A stretch of 39,480 bases of DNA. Origin: Rhodocytophaga aerolata. GTDB lineage: Bacteria > Bacteroidota > Bacteroidia > Cytophagales > 172606-1. Location: contig NZ_JAUKPO010000042.1 of NCBI RefSeq assembly GCF_030503435.1, forward strand, positions 1 through 39,480, written 5' to 3'. Shown one piece after another: positions 39,293-39,480 of this stretch. A program made the position numbers and the translations under genes. The notes under the pieces were generated by a model that was not told the DNA's origin, did no database searches, and saw only the letters and a program-made list of their open reading frames with translations. Numbering within the stretch: the first letter of the stretch is position 1; each line of letters starts with the position of its first letter.

Positions 39293-39364
39293 ATTTTGTA
39301 CCACTTACTCATGTGTTTTCAATATACGGTATATTGAAATAAGGTACAAGTTTTGGGTACAGTA
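39293..39364 (+). repeat. Copy A of the repeat, candidate res site
   Basis: ATTTTGTACCACTTACTCA (39293-39311), 17 bases, GTATATTGA (39329-39337), GGTACAAG (39343-39350) and TTTTGGGTACA. The GTACC and GGTAC ends are inverted to each other. Just beyond, AAATTTGGC is repeated at 39364-39372 and 39394-39402. Directly upstream of the resolvase gene, as expected for res. Matches copies B and C. Confidence 0.6.
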
Positions 39365-39480
39365 AATTTGGCGAGAAATAGGCAAAAATTGTCAAATTTG
39401 GCATATGAGGGGTTGTACCGGAAAAGGGAGGTGGCTGTGGCACAACTCCTTCTTTCATTATTTCTCGTAGCTGAGTATCT
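39309..39480 (-). CDS. Possible C-terminal part of a gene cut by the right edge
   Basis: A minus-strand frame open from the edge to a stop at 39309-39311 (56 codons) reads 'DTQLREIMKEGVVPQPPPFS' then 'GTTPHMPNLTIFAYF'. The first 20 residues look protein-like; the rest runs through repeat copy A. No family recognised, and it may be a chance frame. Confidence 0.3.
   Translation of the reverse strand, partial: DTQLREIMKEGVVPQPPPFSGTTPHMPNLTIFAYFSPNLLYPKLVPYFNIPYIENT

Overview
The window looks like part of a low-GC plasmid, or plasmid-derived accessory region, from a Bacteroidota bacterium, most likely of the Cytophagales. The grounds are a Rep_3-type initiator with a large iteron array, a ParA/ribbon-helix-helix partition locus, a mobilization gene running off the left edge, three serine recombinases, Bacteroidota-style families (LytS/LytTR pair, S41 protease, outer-membrane beta-barrel protein, Rhs 'YDARLGR'-type core) and occasional TAnnTTTG promoter-like motifs. 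The genus call is inference; no rRNA, tRNA or CRISPR array was seen.

Left part (1-9.2 kb): backbone. A mobilization-accessory gene is cut by the left edge. Facing away from it is a four-gene block: a putative DNA-binding protein preceded by 11-bp direct repeats, two tandem diverged ParA-like ATPases, and a tail-anchored membrane protein. It looks like a positioning or partition module and may serve the relaxosome. After decayed genes come a classical parA-RHH locus flanked by AT-rich palindromes, then rep with an autoregulatory inverted repeat, eleven iterons, and four consecutive hairpins in an AT-rich stretch.

Middle part (9.2-19.5 kb): small regulators (three XRE/Cro-type proteins and two distantly similar small proteins), two divergent serine recombinases around a 59-residue gene, a SLOG-fold (DUF2493) protein, an RHH gene with an internal stop, a lipoprotein hydrolase with a metal-binding-like N-terminus, and an outer-membrane beta-barrel protein. 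Several small genes are broken.

Region 19.5-25 kb: repeat-rich and modular. It holds a pair of inverted, highly folded 87-bp repeats (REPIN/MITE-like), four terminator-like hairpins, an orphan Rhs C-terminal toxin (predicted zinc metalloprotease) with an overlapping lipoprotein immunity candidate and a second Rhs scar, and then three same-strand genes each closed by an attC-like element. The last set reads like an integron-type cassette array with no integrase in the window.

Region 25-29.5 kb: S41 protease and TolQ/ExbB-like protein on the minus strand, and a LytS/LytTR two-component pair on the plus strand.

Right part (29.6-39.4 kb): an apparent defence island between two inverted copies of a ~60-70 bp repeat (a third, weaker copy lies at 16.3 kb). 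It contains a DUF5677 protein, a second helical protein, a DUF2971 protein, a 1535-residue nuclease-STAND NTPase resembling Avs antiviral proteins, a ParDE toxin-antitoxin pair and a Tn3-type resolvase whose upstream region holds one repeat copy. The repeats may be recombination sites of that resolvase, which would make the island movable or invertible.
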